Part shown: positions 7,066 through 12,242 of the stretch, one piece after another
Numbering within the stretch: the first letter of the stretch is position 1
Layout: the number at the start of each line of letters is the position of its first letter
Source: Burkholderiales bacterium
GTDB taxonomy: Bacteria > Pseudomonadota > Gammaproteobacteria > Burkholderiales > Burkholderiaceae_C
Direction of reading: 5' to 3'
Assembly (NCBI GenBank): GCA_025354615.1
Contig: JANXMO010000337.1
Location: forward strand, 1 to 12,242
Length of the DNA: 12,242 nucleotides
Made by a program: the position numbers and the translations under genes
Notes under the pieces: generated by a model
The model's input: only the letters and a program-made list of their open reading frames with translations
Told to the model about the DNA's origin: nothing
The model's database searches: none

Positions 7066-7799
7066 ACGAGGCCTTGTTTGCTGGCGAGCACGGCAGCCTC
7101 GGCGCGGCTGGACACATTGAGCTTCTTGTAGATCGACTTGATGTGATCGTTGACCGTGAACCACTTGATGGCCATCAGTTGGGCAATTTCCTTGATCGTG
7201 AAGCCTTTGCTCAGATAGGTCAGCACCTCGCTTTCACGCGGTGTCAGGCGCTCATGATCGGGCGGGCTGCTGTTGCGCGCCAGCGGCGACGGCCGGCTGC
7301 TTTGAAAGGCCGACGGCAACGGCTCGCCCTGTGGCGCGGTGCCGGAAGCGTTGCCCGGGCGGAAATGCGTCAACAAGCGCCGTGCGATGGCCGGAGAAAG
7401 CGGTGGCTGGCCGCGCACGATTTTCTGCAGCTCCTCGACCAGCACTTCAAAGCGGTCTTCCTTGAGCAGGTAGCCGTCGGCACCACACTGCAACGCCGGG
7501 AACAGGTGGTCGTCATCCGAATACAGCGTGGTCACGATCTTGGTTGCGGGGTGACCTTGTGCGCTCAGCTCGGCCAGCAGCTCCATGCCATTGCCGTCCG
7601 GCAGCTCGAGGTCCACCAGTATCAGCTTGCAAAGGTTGGTCGGTGCGGCGGCGTCTTGCAACCCCAGTGCCCGGCGTGCGCTTTCGAGGTCGCCGGCTTC
7701 CAGCAGATCAAGTGCATCGCTGAAACTCTCACGCACCACACGGCACAGAAAACTGCGTGCAACCGGATTGTCTTCAATGATCAGGACTTGGACAGGCAT
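7062..7799 (-). CDS. Two-component response regulator, NarL/LuxR type
   Basis: A 245-residue transcription factor. The receiver domain (1-~130) has the acidic pair E9/D10, phospho-acceptor Asp63 in LILVDLELPDGNG, the conserved Thr in KIVTTLYSDDDH and the Lys in GYLLKED, so all catalytic positions are present. A proline- and serine-rich linker (about 145-180) leads to the LuxR-type helix-turn-helix (185-245), with LTPRESEVL, IKEIAQLMAIKWFTVNDHIKSIYKKL and an SSRAEA ending. The recognition helix carries the unusual pair WF where Ser/Arg-rich residues are common. It is the first gene of the leftward operon with the kinase and glycosyltransferase, and is divergent from surE across 91 bp that contain a 10-bp direct repeat. 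No clear Shine-Dalgarno sequence precedes the ATG. Confidence 0.94.
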   Translation of the reverse strand: MPVQVLIIEDNPVARSFLCRVVRESFSDALDLLEAGDLESARRALGLQDAAAPTNLCKLILVDLELPDGNGMELLAELSAQGHPATKIVTTLYSDDDHLFPALQCGADGYLLKEDRFEVLVEELQKIVRGQPPLSPAIARRLLTHFRPGNASGTAPQGEPLPSAFQSSRPSPLARNSSPPDHERLTPRESEVLTYLSKGFTIKEIAQLMAIKWFTVNDHIKSIYKKLNVSSRAEAAVLASKQGLV

Positions 7800-7821
7800 T
7801 GGCGGCGCCAGAACGCGATAA

Positions 7822-7859
7822 ATGCGATTGATCGTAGCAGGCGCTTGTGATGCGATTGA
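7822..7859. repeat. 10-bp direct repeat between the response regulator gene and surE
   Basis: ATGCGATTGA occurs at 7822-7831 and again at 7850-7859, 28 bp apart, in the 91-bp divergent spacer. The second copy overlaps the predicted surE -35 box. It is a candidate binding site for a regulator, possibly the response regulator itself, but chance is not excluded. Confidence 0.4.
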
Positions 7860-7883
7860 GCCGTCCCACCCGGTGTCTACAAT
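7856..7883 (+). promoter_or_regulatory. Predicted sigma70 promoter of surE
   Basis: TTGAGC (7856-7861) and TACAAT (7878-7883) are separated by 16 bp and match the consensus at four and five of six positions. The -10 box ends 7 nt before the surE ATG, which predicts transcription starting at or beside the start codon. No Shine-Dalgarno sequence is present, so a leaderless or nearly leaderless surE-pcm-nlpD transcript is suggested. Confidence 0.55.
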
Positions 7884-7890
7884 CGATTCG

Positions 7891-8667
7891 ATGCGTATCC
7901 TGGTGGCAAACGACGACGGCTATTTGGCGCCAGGGCTGGCGGCTCTCGTCAATGCATGCAGAGGTTTGGCCGAAGTGGACGTGGTGGCGCCCGAACAAAA
8001 TGCCAGCGGCACCTCCAACTCCCTGACCTTGAACCGGCCGCTGTCTGTTTATTCGGCCACCAACGGCTTTCGCTATGTCAACGGAACGCCATCGGATTGT
8101 GTGCACGTTGCACTGACGGGCTTGCTCGATCAGCGGCCCGATCTCGTCGTATCCGGCATCAACCACGGCGCCAACATGGGCGACGACACTTTGTATTCAG
8201 GAACCGTGGCGGCAGCGATGGAGGGCTTTCTTTTCGGAATTCCATCGATTGCCTTTTCGCAGGTCGACAAAGGGTGGCACCACCTCGAGGCTGCCACCGC
8301 ACTGGCCCGCAGCATCATCCAGCAGGTGCTGGCGGGATTGCCGGGGCGAGCAACGCCTTTCCTGCTCAACGTCAACATTCCCAACCGCGGTGACGTCAGC
8401 GACGTGCCGCGTGTGGTGACACGGCTGGGCCGCCGCCATGCCAGCAAAGCGGTGATTCGCCAGACCAGCCCGCATGGTGATGCGCTGTACTGGATCGGCC
8501 CGGCCGGCGACGCCCGCGAGGCCGGCCCTGGTACCGACTTTTTTGCCACCGCCGCTGGTCAAGTGTCCATCACGCCCTTGCAAATTGACTTGACCGACCA
8601 CGCAGCGCTGCCCGGGTGGCAACAATGGGTCGGTGTTGCGCCATCTGGGGCGGGTGTCCAGTCATGA
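7891..8667 (+). CDS. surE: 5'/3'-nucleotidase SurE
   Basis: SurE is a metal-dependent phosphatase of nucleoside 5'- and 3'-monophosphates, linked to stationary-phase survival. At 258 residues the length is normal. The start [15 protein letters not shown] carries metal ligands Asp8 and Asp9. Ser39 in NASGTSNS and Asn91 in [25 protein letters not shown] (residues 88-112) complete the predicted metal site. The ATG at 7891 is set by this motif; an open frame 23 codons further up lacks similarity. A predicted promoter ends 7 nt before the start. Its stop codon overlaps an ATG (ATGA) that opens an eight-codon reading frame leading to pcm. It is the first gene of the surE-pcm-nlpD cluster. Confidence 0.97.
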   Translation: MRILVANDDGYLAPGLAALVNACRGLAEVDVVAPEQNASGTSNSLTLNRPLSVYSATNGFRYVNGTPSDCVHVALTGLLDQRPDLVVSGINHGANMGDDTLYSGTVAAAMEGFLFGIPSIAFSQVDKGWHHLEAATALARSIIQQVLAGLPGRATPFLLNVNIPNRGDVSDVPRVVTRLGRRHASKAVIRQTSPHGDALYWIGPAGDAREAGPGTDFFATAAGQVSITPLQIDLTDHAALPGWQQWVGVAPSGAGVQS

Positions 8668-8687
8668 CAAGCAGCGGTCTGCCATGA
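8664..8687 (+). other. Seven-residue mini-ORF linking surE and pcm
   Basis: The ATG overlaps the surE TGA (ATGA), and seven codons later (MTSSGLP) a TGA overlaps the pcm ATG (ATGA). The mini-ORF therefore spans the 16-nt intergenic gap exactly. pcm has no Shine-Dalgarno sequence of its own, so this arrangement could pass terminating ribosomes from surE to pcm. Function is inference. Confidence 0.35.
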
Positions 8688-9568
8688 GCGTTCCTCCCCG
8701 TCGACCCGCGGTTTTCCCGTTGCAGTTGCAAAACATCGGGCCTGCCGCAAAGGGCAAGCCATTGGTGACCGGTGGCAGCGCCGCTGCGGTGGCTGTTCGC
8801 TCTGTGGTGCAGCGCACCGTGTTGCGGCCGCAGGCCATGTTGCATCAAGCGGCATCAGACGCGCGGCACCGGCAGGTGCCGTCCGGGCTGGGCCTGGATT
8901 CAATCGATGTACGCCGGCGCATGGTGCAGCGTCTGCGTGCACAAGGCGTGCGCCATGAAGGCTTGTTGGCGGCTTTCGATGCGGTTCCTCGCCATGCGTT
9001 CGTTGATCCGGCGCTGGTGACGCAGGCCTACGAAGACACCAGCCTGCCGATTGGCCATGGGCAAACGATTTCAAAACCTTCTGTCGTGGCTTTGATGATC
9101 GAGCTGCTGCTGCAAGGTGTAAACGCCAGCGGCAAGGGGCACTTGGGCCGCGTGCTCGAGATTGGCTCTGGCTGCGGTTACCAGGCCGCTCTGTTGTGCC
9201 GAATGGCAACGAACGTCGTCTCGATCGAACGCATTCGGGCGCTGTATGACAAAGCCTGTGAGCTGACCGCCGCCTTGAGGATGGACACACTTCGCTTGGT
9301 ATACGGCGACGGAATGCACGGCCATCCGCCACGGGCGCCGTATGACTGCATCATCGCCGCGGCCAGTGCCGAAGTATTGCCGCCCGCCTGGCTGGACCAG
9401 CTGGCCGTCGGAGGGCGCCTGGTGTGCCCGGTAGTGGCAGCACCGCGCGCCACCGCCGCTCCATCAGCGCGCCAGGTGCTGGTGGTGATCGACCGGCATG
9501 AACACGGATTCACTCGTCAGCTTCATGAGGCGGTGCAGTTTGTTCCTTTAAAATCAGGTTCTGTTTGA
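8684..9568 (+). CDS. pcm: Protein-L-isoaspartate O-methyltransferase
   Basis: Pcm uses S-adenosylmethionine to methylate isoaspartyl residues in damaged proteins and so starts their repair. The 294-residue protein has an ~70-residue N-terminal extension (Ala/Pro/basic, low complexity) before the catalytic core. The core contains VPRHAFVDPAL (101-111), YEDTSLPIGHGQTISKP (116-132) with Ser130 in the substrate-binding GQTISKP motif, SAM motif I VLEIGSGCGYQAA (157-169) and YGDGMHG. E. coli Pcm has 208 residues, and the extension accounts for the difference. The ATG at 8684 overlaps the preceding mini-ORF stop; an in-frame start at 8633 would overlap surE by 35 nt and is less likely. Position after surE and before nlpD is the classical order. 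Confidence 0.95.
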   Translation: MSVPPRRPAVFPLQLQNIGPAAKGKPLVTGGSAAAVAVRSVVQRTVLRPQAMLHQAASDARHRQVPSGLGLDSIDVRRRMVQRLRAQGVRHEGLLAAFDAVPRHAFVDPALVTQAYEDTSLPIGHGQTISKPSVVALMIELLLQGVNASGKGHLGRVLEIGSGCGYQAALLCRMATNVVSIERIRALYDKACELTAALRMDTLRLVYGDGMHGHPPRAPYDCIIAAASAEVLPPAWLDQLAVGGRLVCPVVAAPRATAAPSARQVLVVIDRHEHGFTRQLHEAVQFVPLKSGSV

Positions 9569-9585
9569 AAAGGCCCAGCCAGCGC

Positions 9586-10512
9586 ATGACGATACTCAGT
9601 GATTTTGGCAGGGCAACGTCGCCGAGGCGCTGGCCGTCCGCGATGGCTGTTGCCGTGGCGGTGGTGTTGTTGGCAGCGTGCGCAGGGCCACGTCATCGGG
9701 CCCCGGTTGAAGACCGTGGCGGTATCGGCCGGTTGGGCGACATGCCGCTGCCGTCCAGCGCTTCAGATGCAGCGACTCTCAAACCGTTGCCGGGCGCGGA
9801 AAATGCGGGCAAACCGGGTTATTACACAGTGCGTCCGGGCGACACGTTGATTCGTGTTGCACTCGAAAACGGCCAGAACTGGAAAGATGTGGTGCGCTGG
9901 AACGCGCTTGACAACCCCAACATCATTGAAGTGGGCCAGGTGTTGCGCGTGGTGCCGCCGGGCGCTGATCCAGCCGCTGCCGGCGCACGTCCGATCACTG
10001 CAGCACGTGTTGAAACGCGGCCATTGGAAGTCCGGGTGGCGTCGTCGTCTGCCGCCAGTGCAGCAGTGGCTGCCACTGCTGCGGCCCCTGTAGCGCCGGT
10101 GGTTGCCAGCTCGCCCCCAGCAGGCGTTGCGCGCGAAGGTGACGATGACATCAACTGGGCATGGCCGGCGGCTGGCAGCGTTGCGACCCCATTTGACGAT
10201 GTGAAAAGCAAAGGCCTGGCGATTGCGGGTAAAGCCGGTGACCCGGTGCTGGCTGCGGCCGATGGGCGGGTGGTCTACGCCGGCTCTAGCTTGCGCGGCT
10301 ATGGCAACTTGATTATTCTGAAGCACAACAGCACTTACTTGACGGCCTACGCCCACAACCAAGCCCTGCTGGTCAAGGAAGACCAGGCCGTGCGCCGGGG
10401 CCAAAAAATAGCTGAAATGGGGTCGACCGACGCCGATCGAGTGCAGCTCCATTTCGAGATCCGCAAGATGGGCAAGCCAATTGACCCGGCGAAGCTGTTG
10501 CCTGCACGCTAG
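9586..10512 (+). CDS. nlpD: NlpD-type lipoprotein: LysM plus degenerate LytM (M23) domain, predicted amidase activator
   Basis: A 308-residue envelope lipoprotein with lipobox LAAC (Cys32 acylated) after a basic segment and a hydrophobic stretch. A LysM peptidoglycan-binding domain (YYTVRPGDTL... to 123) is followed by an Ala/Pro-rich linker (126-185) and a C-terminal LytM/M23 domain (190-308) ending KPIDPAKLLPAR. The zinc ligands of active M23 peptidases are missing: the usual HxGxD region reads GLAIAG (210-215) and the HxH motif reads QLH (287-289). In E. coli such degenerate NlpD does not cut peptidoglycan but activates the amidase AmiC in daughter-cell separation; the same role is likely here. 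The ATG at 9586 gives a good signal sequence; a TTG at 9565 that overlaps the pcm stop is an alternative. rpoS, the usual next gene, is absent. Confidence 0.93.
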   Translation: MTILSDFGRATSPRRWPSAMAVAVAVVLLAACAGPRHRAPVEDRGGIGRLGDMPLPSSASDAATLKPLPGAENAGKPGYYTVRPGDTLIRVALENGQNWKDVVRWNALDNPNIIEVGQVLRVVPPGADPAAAGARPITAARVETRPLEVRVASSSAASAAVAATAAAPVAPVVASSPPAGVAREGDDDINWAWPAAGSVATPFDDVKSKGLAIAGKAGDPVLAAADGRVVYAGSSLRGYGNLIILKHNSTYLTAYAHNQALLVKEDQAVRRGQKIAEMGSTDADRVQLHFEIRKMGKPIDPAKLLPAR

Positions 10513-10553
10513 TGCAGTGTTTCACTGATGCCGACCAGCGTGAAACATTGCAC
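10512..10553. repeat. 14-bp inverted repeat at the end of nlpD
   Basis: The left arm GTGCAGTGTTTCAC (10512-10525) and right arm GTGAAACATTGCAC (10540-10553) pair over 14 bp with one G-T wobble, around a 14-nt loop. Beyond an A-C mismatch three more pairs form (GCT 10508-10510 with AGC 10555-10557). The stem starts at the last base of the nlpD stop codon. No T run follows on either strand, so it is not a textbook intrinsic terminator. A competing small hairpin, CTGCAC-GCTA-GTGCAG (10502-10517), uses the same left arm. It may protect or end the surE-pcm-nlpD mRNA, be an operator, or mark an insertion scar. Confidence 0.55.
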
Positions 10554-11065
10554 CAGCACAAAGACACGCAAGCAACTGAACATGCACACACTTTCGTTAT
10601 TGCCGAATGATGGCACGGAGGTGTTGTCATGCGGCAGACCGAACTGCACTTGACCGAAGAAGACCGCTTGGTGGTGGACGACATTTGCGGCAAAGGCTTG
10701 CATCGCTCGCGAGAGGTCAAACGGGTACATGTTCTGTCCGCTCTGGATCGCAGCGTGCCCGAGGCCCGGATCATGGCCGTGCCGGGGATGGGTCGCACGG
10801 CAGTGTGGCGCACCCGCGCGGCGTATCTGCAAGGCGGTGTCGAGTTGGCGGTATTCGACGTGGCGCGCTCTGGTCGACCGTGCCATTGCGACACCGACGA
10901 CGAGGCACGGCTGACGGCACTGGCCTGTTCGGCGCCGCCTGCAGGCCGCCAGCGCTGGGCGATGGTGGAACTCGAACGCGCCGCGCGCCAGGAAACCGGG
11001 GCGGTTCAAGGAGCAGGTGGCTCGCAGTTCAATGTGATGTCGGTCTGGGCGGATGCCGCCTCGTT

Positions 11066-11082
11066 TTTATCGAATCTTTATA
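11066..11082 (+). promoter_or_regulatory. KdpE-like operator upstream of the kdp operon
   Basis: TTTATC-GAATC-TTTATA contains two T-rich half-sites exactly 11 bp apart. The E. coli KdpE site has the same 17-bp layout (TTTATA-N5-TTTACA). It lies about 90 bp before the first kdp ORF and upstream of a plausible -10 box (TACGAT at 11125-11130), so binding would fall just upstream of the -35 region. The match and position are seen; use by KdpE is inference. Confidence 0.6.
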
Positions 11083-11124
11083 CCGGTGGTCTAAATCCTT
11101 TCACCATCTTGATGCCCTGCTGCC

Positions 11125-11130
11125 TACGAT
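11125..11130 (+). promoter_or_regulatory. Possible -10 box of the kdp operon
   Basis: TACGAT matches TATAAT at four of six positions. It would start transcription near 11137, giving an ~18-nt leader with the AAGGAGAG Shine-Dalgarno sequence. No good -35 box is seen at the proper distance, as expected for an activator-dependent promoter. Confidence 0.35.
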
Positions 11131-11155
11131 CTCACCACAAAGAAGGAGAGATCCG

Positions 11156-11251
11156 ATGGACTTCGTTTTCCTTGCACTCGTTGTAGTGTTCTTCGCGCTC
11201 GTTGTCGGCTTGGCATATGGGTGCTCGGCCTTGGCCGGGAGACGCTCGTGA
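11156..11251 (+). CDS. 31-residue single-pass membrane protein ahead of kdpF
   Basis: A short ORF with a strong Shine-Dalgarno sequence (AAGGAGAG, 7 nt before the ATG). The product starts MDFVFLALVVVFFALVVGLAY, one membrane helix, followed by GCSALAGRRS with a lone Cys23 and a basic end. Its stop codon overlaps the kdpF start as GTGA, so it is translationally linked to the kdp operon. From memory, similar tiny ORFs with an FFAL...W/Y...C pattern precede kdpF in other bacteria and are usually left unnamed; I could not check this. It is distinct from KdpF, which is the next ORF. A role as an extra Kdp-associated subunit or as a translational leader is possible. Confidence 0.7.
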   Translation: MDFVFLALVVVFFALVVGLAYGCSALAGRRS

Positions 11252-11340
11252 GTGGCCTGTACGTCATTGGCGCCCTCGTGGCCGCTGGCCTTCTCATCTA
11301 CCTCGTTGCAGCGCTGCTGTACCCGGAGGAATTCTCGTGA
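11248..11340 (+). CDS. kdpF: K(+)-transporting ATPase subunit F
   Basis: A 30-residue single-helix membrane peptide, starting at GTG with SGLYVIGALVAAGLLIYLV and ending LLYPEEFS, which matches the KdpF pattern (E. coli KdpF has 29 residues and ends ...LVYALINAEAF). KdpF stabilises the KdpABC potassium pump. Start and stop both overlap neighbours: GTGA with the preceding small ORF and GTGA with kdpA. A GGGAG Shine-Dalgarno sequence lies about 6 nt before the start. The gene is short enough to be missed by automatic gene callers. Confidence 0.9.
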   Translation: MSGLYVIGALVAAGLLIYLVAALLYPEEFS

Positions 11341-12242
11341 ACGCCCAAGCCTGGACATTGCTCATCGCTTTCCTGGGAGTGCTGCTGTTGCTGGCGTGGC
11401 CCCTGGCTCGCTACCTCACAAGCGTAATGGAAGGCCGGTTTGCCTTCGGCTCGCGCATCGAAGCACCTTTGTATCGGGCCGCCGGCGTCAAGCCCGAGGT
11501 CGAGATGGGCTGGCTGCAGTACGCGATCGCTCTTCTTCTCTTCAACTTGCTGGGCGTGCTGGCGGTCTATGCCTTGCAGCGCTTTCAGGCGGTACTGCCA
11601 TTCAACCCGCAAGGCTTCGCGGCGGTCAGCCCTGATTCGTCGTTCAACACCGCCATCAGTTTCGTGACCAACACCAACTGGCAAGGCTATGCAGGCGAAT
11701 CGACGATGAGCTACCTGACCCAGATGCTCGCACTCGCGGTTCAAAACTTCCTGTCTGCAGCCACGGGCCTGGCAGTGGTGATGGCGCTCATCCGCGGCTT
11801 TGCGCGCCACAGCGCTACCAGCATCGGCAATGCCTGGGTCGACGTGACCCGCGTCACGCTGTGGGTGCTGCTGCCGCTGTCGCTGGTCTTGGCCCTGTTT
11901 TTCGTGAGCCAAGGCGCAATTCAAAACCTCGATGCCTACAAGGAAGTGACAACCCTTGAAGCCACCACGTACCAAATGCCGAAGCTGGACGCGGCCGGCG
12001 TCGCCATGAAGGACGACAAAGGCGCAGCGGTGATGCAAGACCAGACAAGCGCTACGCAAACGCTTGCCATGGGCCCGGTGGCGTCGCAAGAGGCCATCAA
12101 GATGCTGGGCACCAACGGCGGCGGTTTCTTCAATGCCAATTCTGCCCACCCGTATGAGAACCCCACGGTGCTGAGCAATTTCTTCCAGATGGTGTCGATC
12201 TTCTTGATACCAGCCGCCTTGTGCTTTTCATTTGGTATCGAG
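11337..12242 (+). CDS. kdpA: Potassium-transporting ATPase subunit A, 5' part (continues beyond window)
   Basis: KdpA is the potassium-selective channel-like subunit of the high-affinity KdpFABC pump in the inner membrane. 302 codons are present (the full protein is usually 560-600 residues), and the frame is open to the right edge. The first selectivity-filter loop, FVTNTNWQGY (109-118), and the second, TNGGGFFNANSAHPYENPT (259-277), are intact, as are QNFLSAATGLAV and GPVASQEAIKMLGTNGGG. Between them, residues ~211-240 form a Lys/Asp/Gln-rich hydrophilic insert of about 29 residues absent from E. coli KdpA, probably in an extracytoplasmic loop. Start is GTG at 11337, overlapping the kdpF stop, with GGAGGA 6 nt upstream. 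kdpB, kdpC and the KdpDE regulators would be expected to the right. Confidence 0.96.
   Translation, partial: MNAQAWTLLIAFLGVLLLLAWPLARYLTSVMEGRFAFGSRIEAPLYRAAGVKPEVEMGWLQYAIALLLFNLLGVLAVYALQRFQAVLPFNPQGFAAVSPDSSFNTAISFVTNTNWQGYAGESTMSYLTQMLALAVQNFLSAATGLAVVMALIRGFARHSATSIGNAWVDVTRVTLWVLLPLSLVLALFFVSQGAIQNLDAYKEVTTLEATTYQMPKLDAAGVAMKDDKGAAVMQDQTSATQTLAMGPVASQEAIKMLGTNGGGFFNANSAHPYENPTVLSNFFQMVSIFLIPAALCFSFGIE

Larger units (their letters stand above)
10629..11186 (+). pseudogene. Truncated IS630-family transposase (N-terminal helix-turn-helix part only)
   Basis: Residues ~20-122 resemble the N-terminal DNA-binding part of IS630-type transposases: VKRVHVLSAL, a helix-turn-helix ending in MGRTAVWRTRAAYLQGG, the ARSGRP segment, and DDEARLTALACSAPPAGRQRWAM, which matches the typical ALACSxPPxGRxRW block. 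Similarity stops at about 10995. The rest of the open frame to 11186 encodes unrelated residues read through the kdp promoter region into the first kdp ORF, and the DDE catalytic domain is absent. A good Shine-Dalgarno sequence (GGAGG) precedes the ATG at 10629. I found no right end, terminal inverted repeats or target duplication by eye. It marks an old insertion or rearrangement at the point where rpoS normally stands. Confidence 0.75.

Noticed and set aside
10513..11150. Remnant of rpoS
   Set aside because: No frame in this interval shows sigma-factor region 2 or 4 motifs.
1..12242. CRISPR array, prophage, toxin-antitoxin or defence genes
   Set aside because: No regularly spaced repeats were found and no recognisable genes of these classes; almost all the DNA is explained by core genes.

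Overview
The window is a gene-dense, GC-rich stretch of a proteobacterial chromosome, most likely a betaproteobacterium of the order Burkholderiales (Comamonadaceae or Rubrivivax/Leptothrix-like). This rests on protein style (RibF, YajQ, type I MurB, NlpD, and KdpA with a long loop insert), on the divergent yajQ/murB pair, and on the surE-pcm-nlpD order. No outgroup comparison was possible, so the family-level placement is inference.

Layout. Positions 1-450 hold the 3' part of dnaQ (Pol III epsilon proofreading subunit), followed 14 nt later by tRNA-Val(CAC) (465-539). On the minus strand, reading leftward, a compact housekeeping cluster runs yajQ -> periplasmic retropepsin-like aspartic protease -> rsuA-like 16S rRNA pseudouridine synthase -> ribF (3527 down to 541). 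Its end lies directly against the tRNA. murB (3570-4586, plus) diverges from yajQ across 42 bp and converges on a second minus-strand operon: a NarL-type response regulator (7799-7062), a possible 43-codon ORF, a HisKA_3 sensor kinase (6929-5862) and a GT4 glycosyltransferase (5848-4595). surE, pcm and nlpD (7891-10512, plus) form the classical stress/cell-envelope cluster. After nlpD the usual partner rpoS is absent. Instead there is a long inverted repeat, a decayed IS630-type transposase start, and then the kdp potassium-uptake operon: a 31-codon membrane-protein ORF, kdpF and the first 302 codons of kdpA, which runs off the right edge.

How it fits together. The left two thirds is core metabolism (replication fidelity, flavin cofactors, rRNA modification, peptidoglycan precursor synthesis). 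The two-component system is co-transcribed with a glycosyltransferase and may control a surface glycan; that is inference. SurE (nucleotidase), Pcm (protein repair) and NlpD (amidase activator) are stationary-phase and envelope functions. kdp is preceded by a 17-bp sequence that matches the E. coli KdpE operator layout: two TTTAT(A/C) half-sites 11 bp apart.

Most notable points: the nlpD-rpoS linkage is broken at an IS remnant; an extra tiny membrane ORF sits ahead of kdpF with GTGA-type overlaps; there is a KdpE-like operator at the scar; two very small ORFs exactly bridge gene junctions (response regulator/kinase and surE/pcm); and surE, and less clearly ribF and murB, have -10-like boxes 6-7 nt before an ATG without a Shine-Dalgarno sequence, suggesting leaderless mRNAs. 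I see no CRISPR array, prophage or defence island, and no clearly new multi-gene system.
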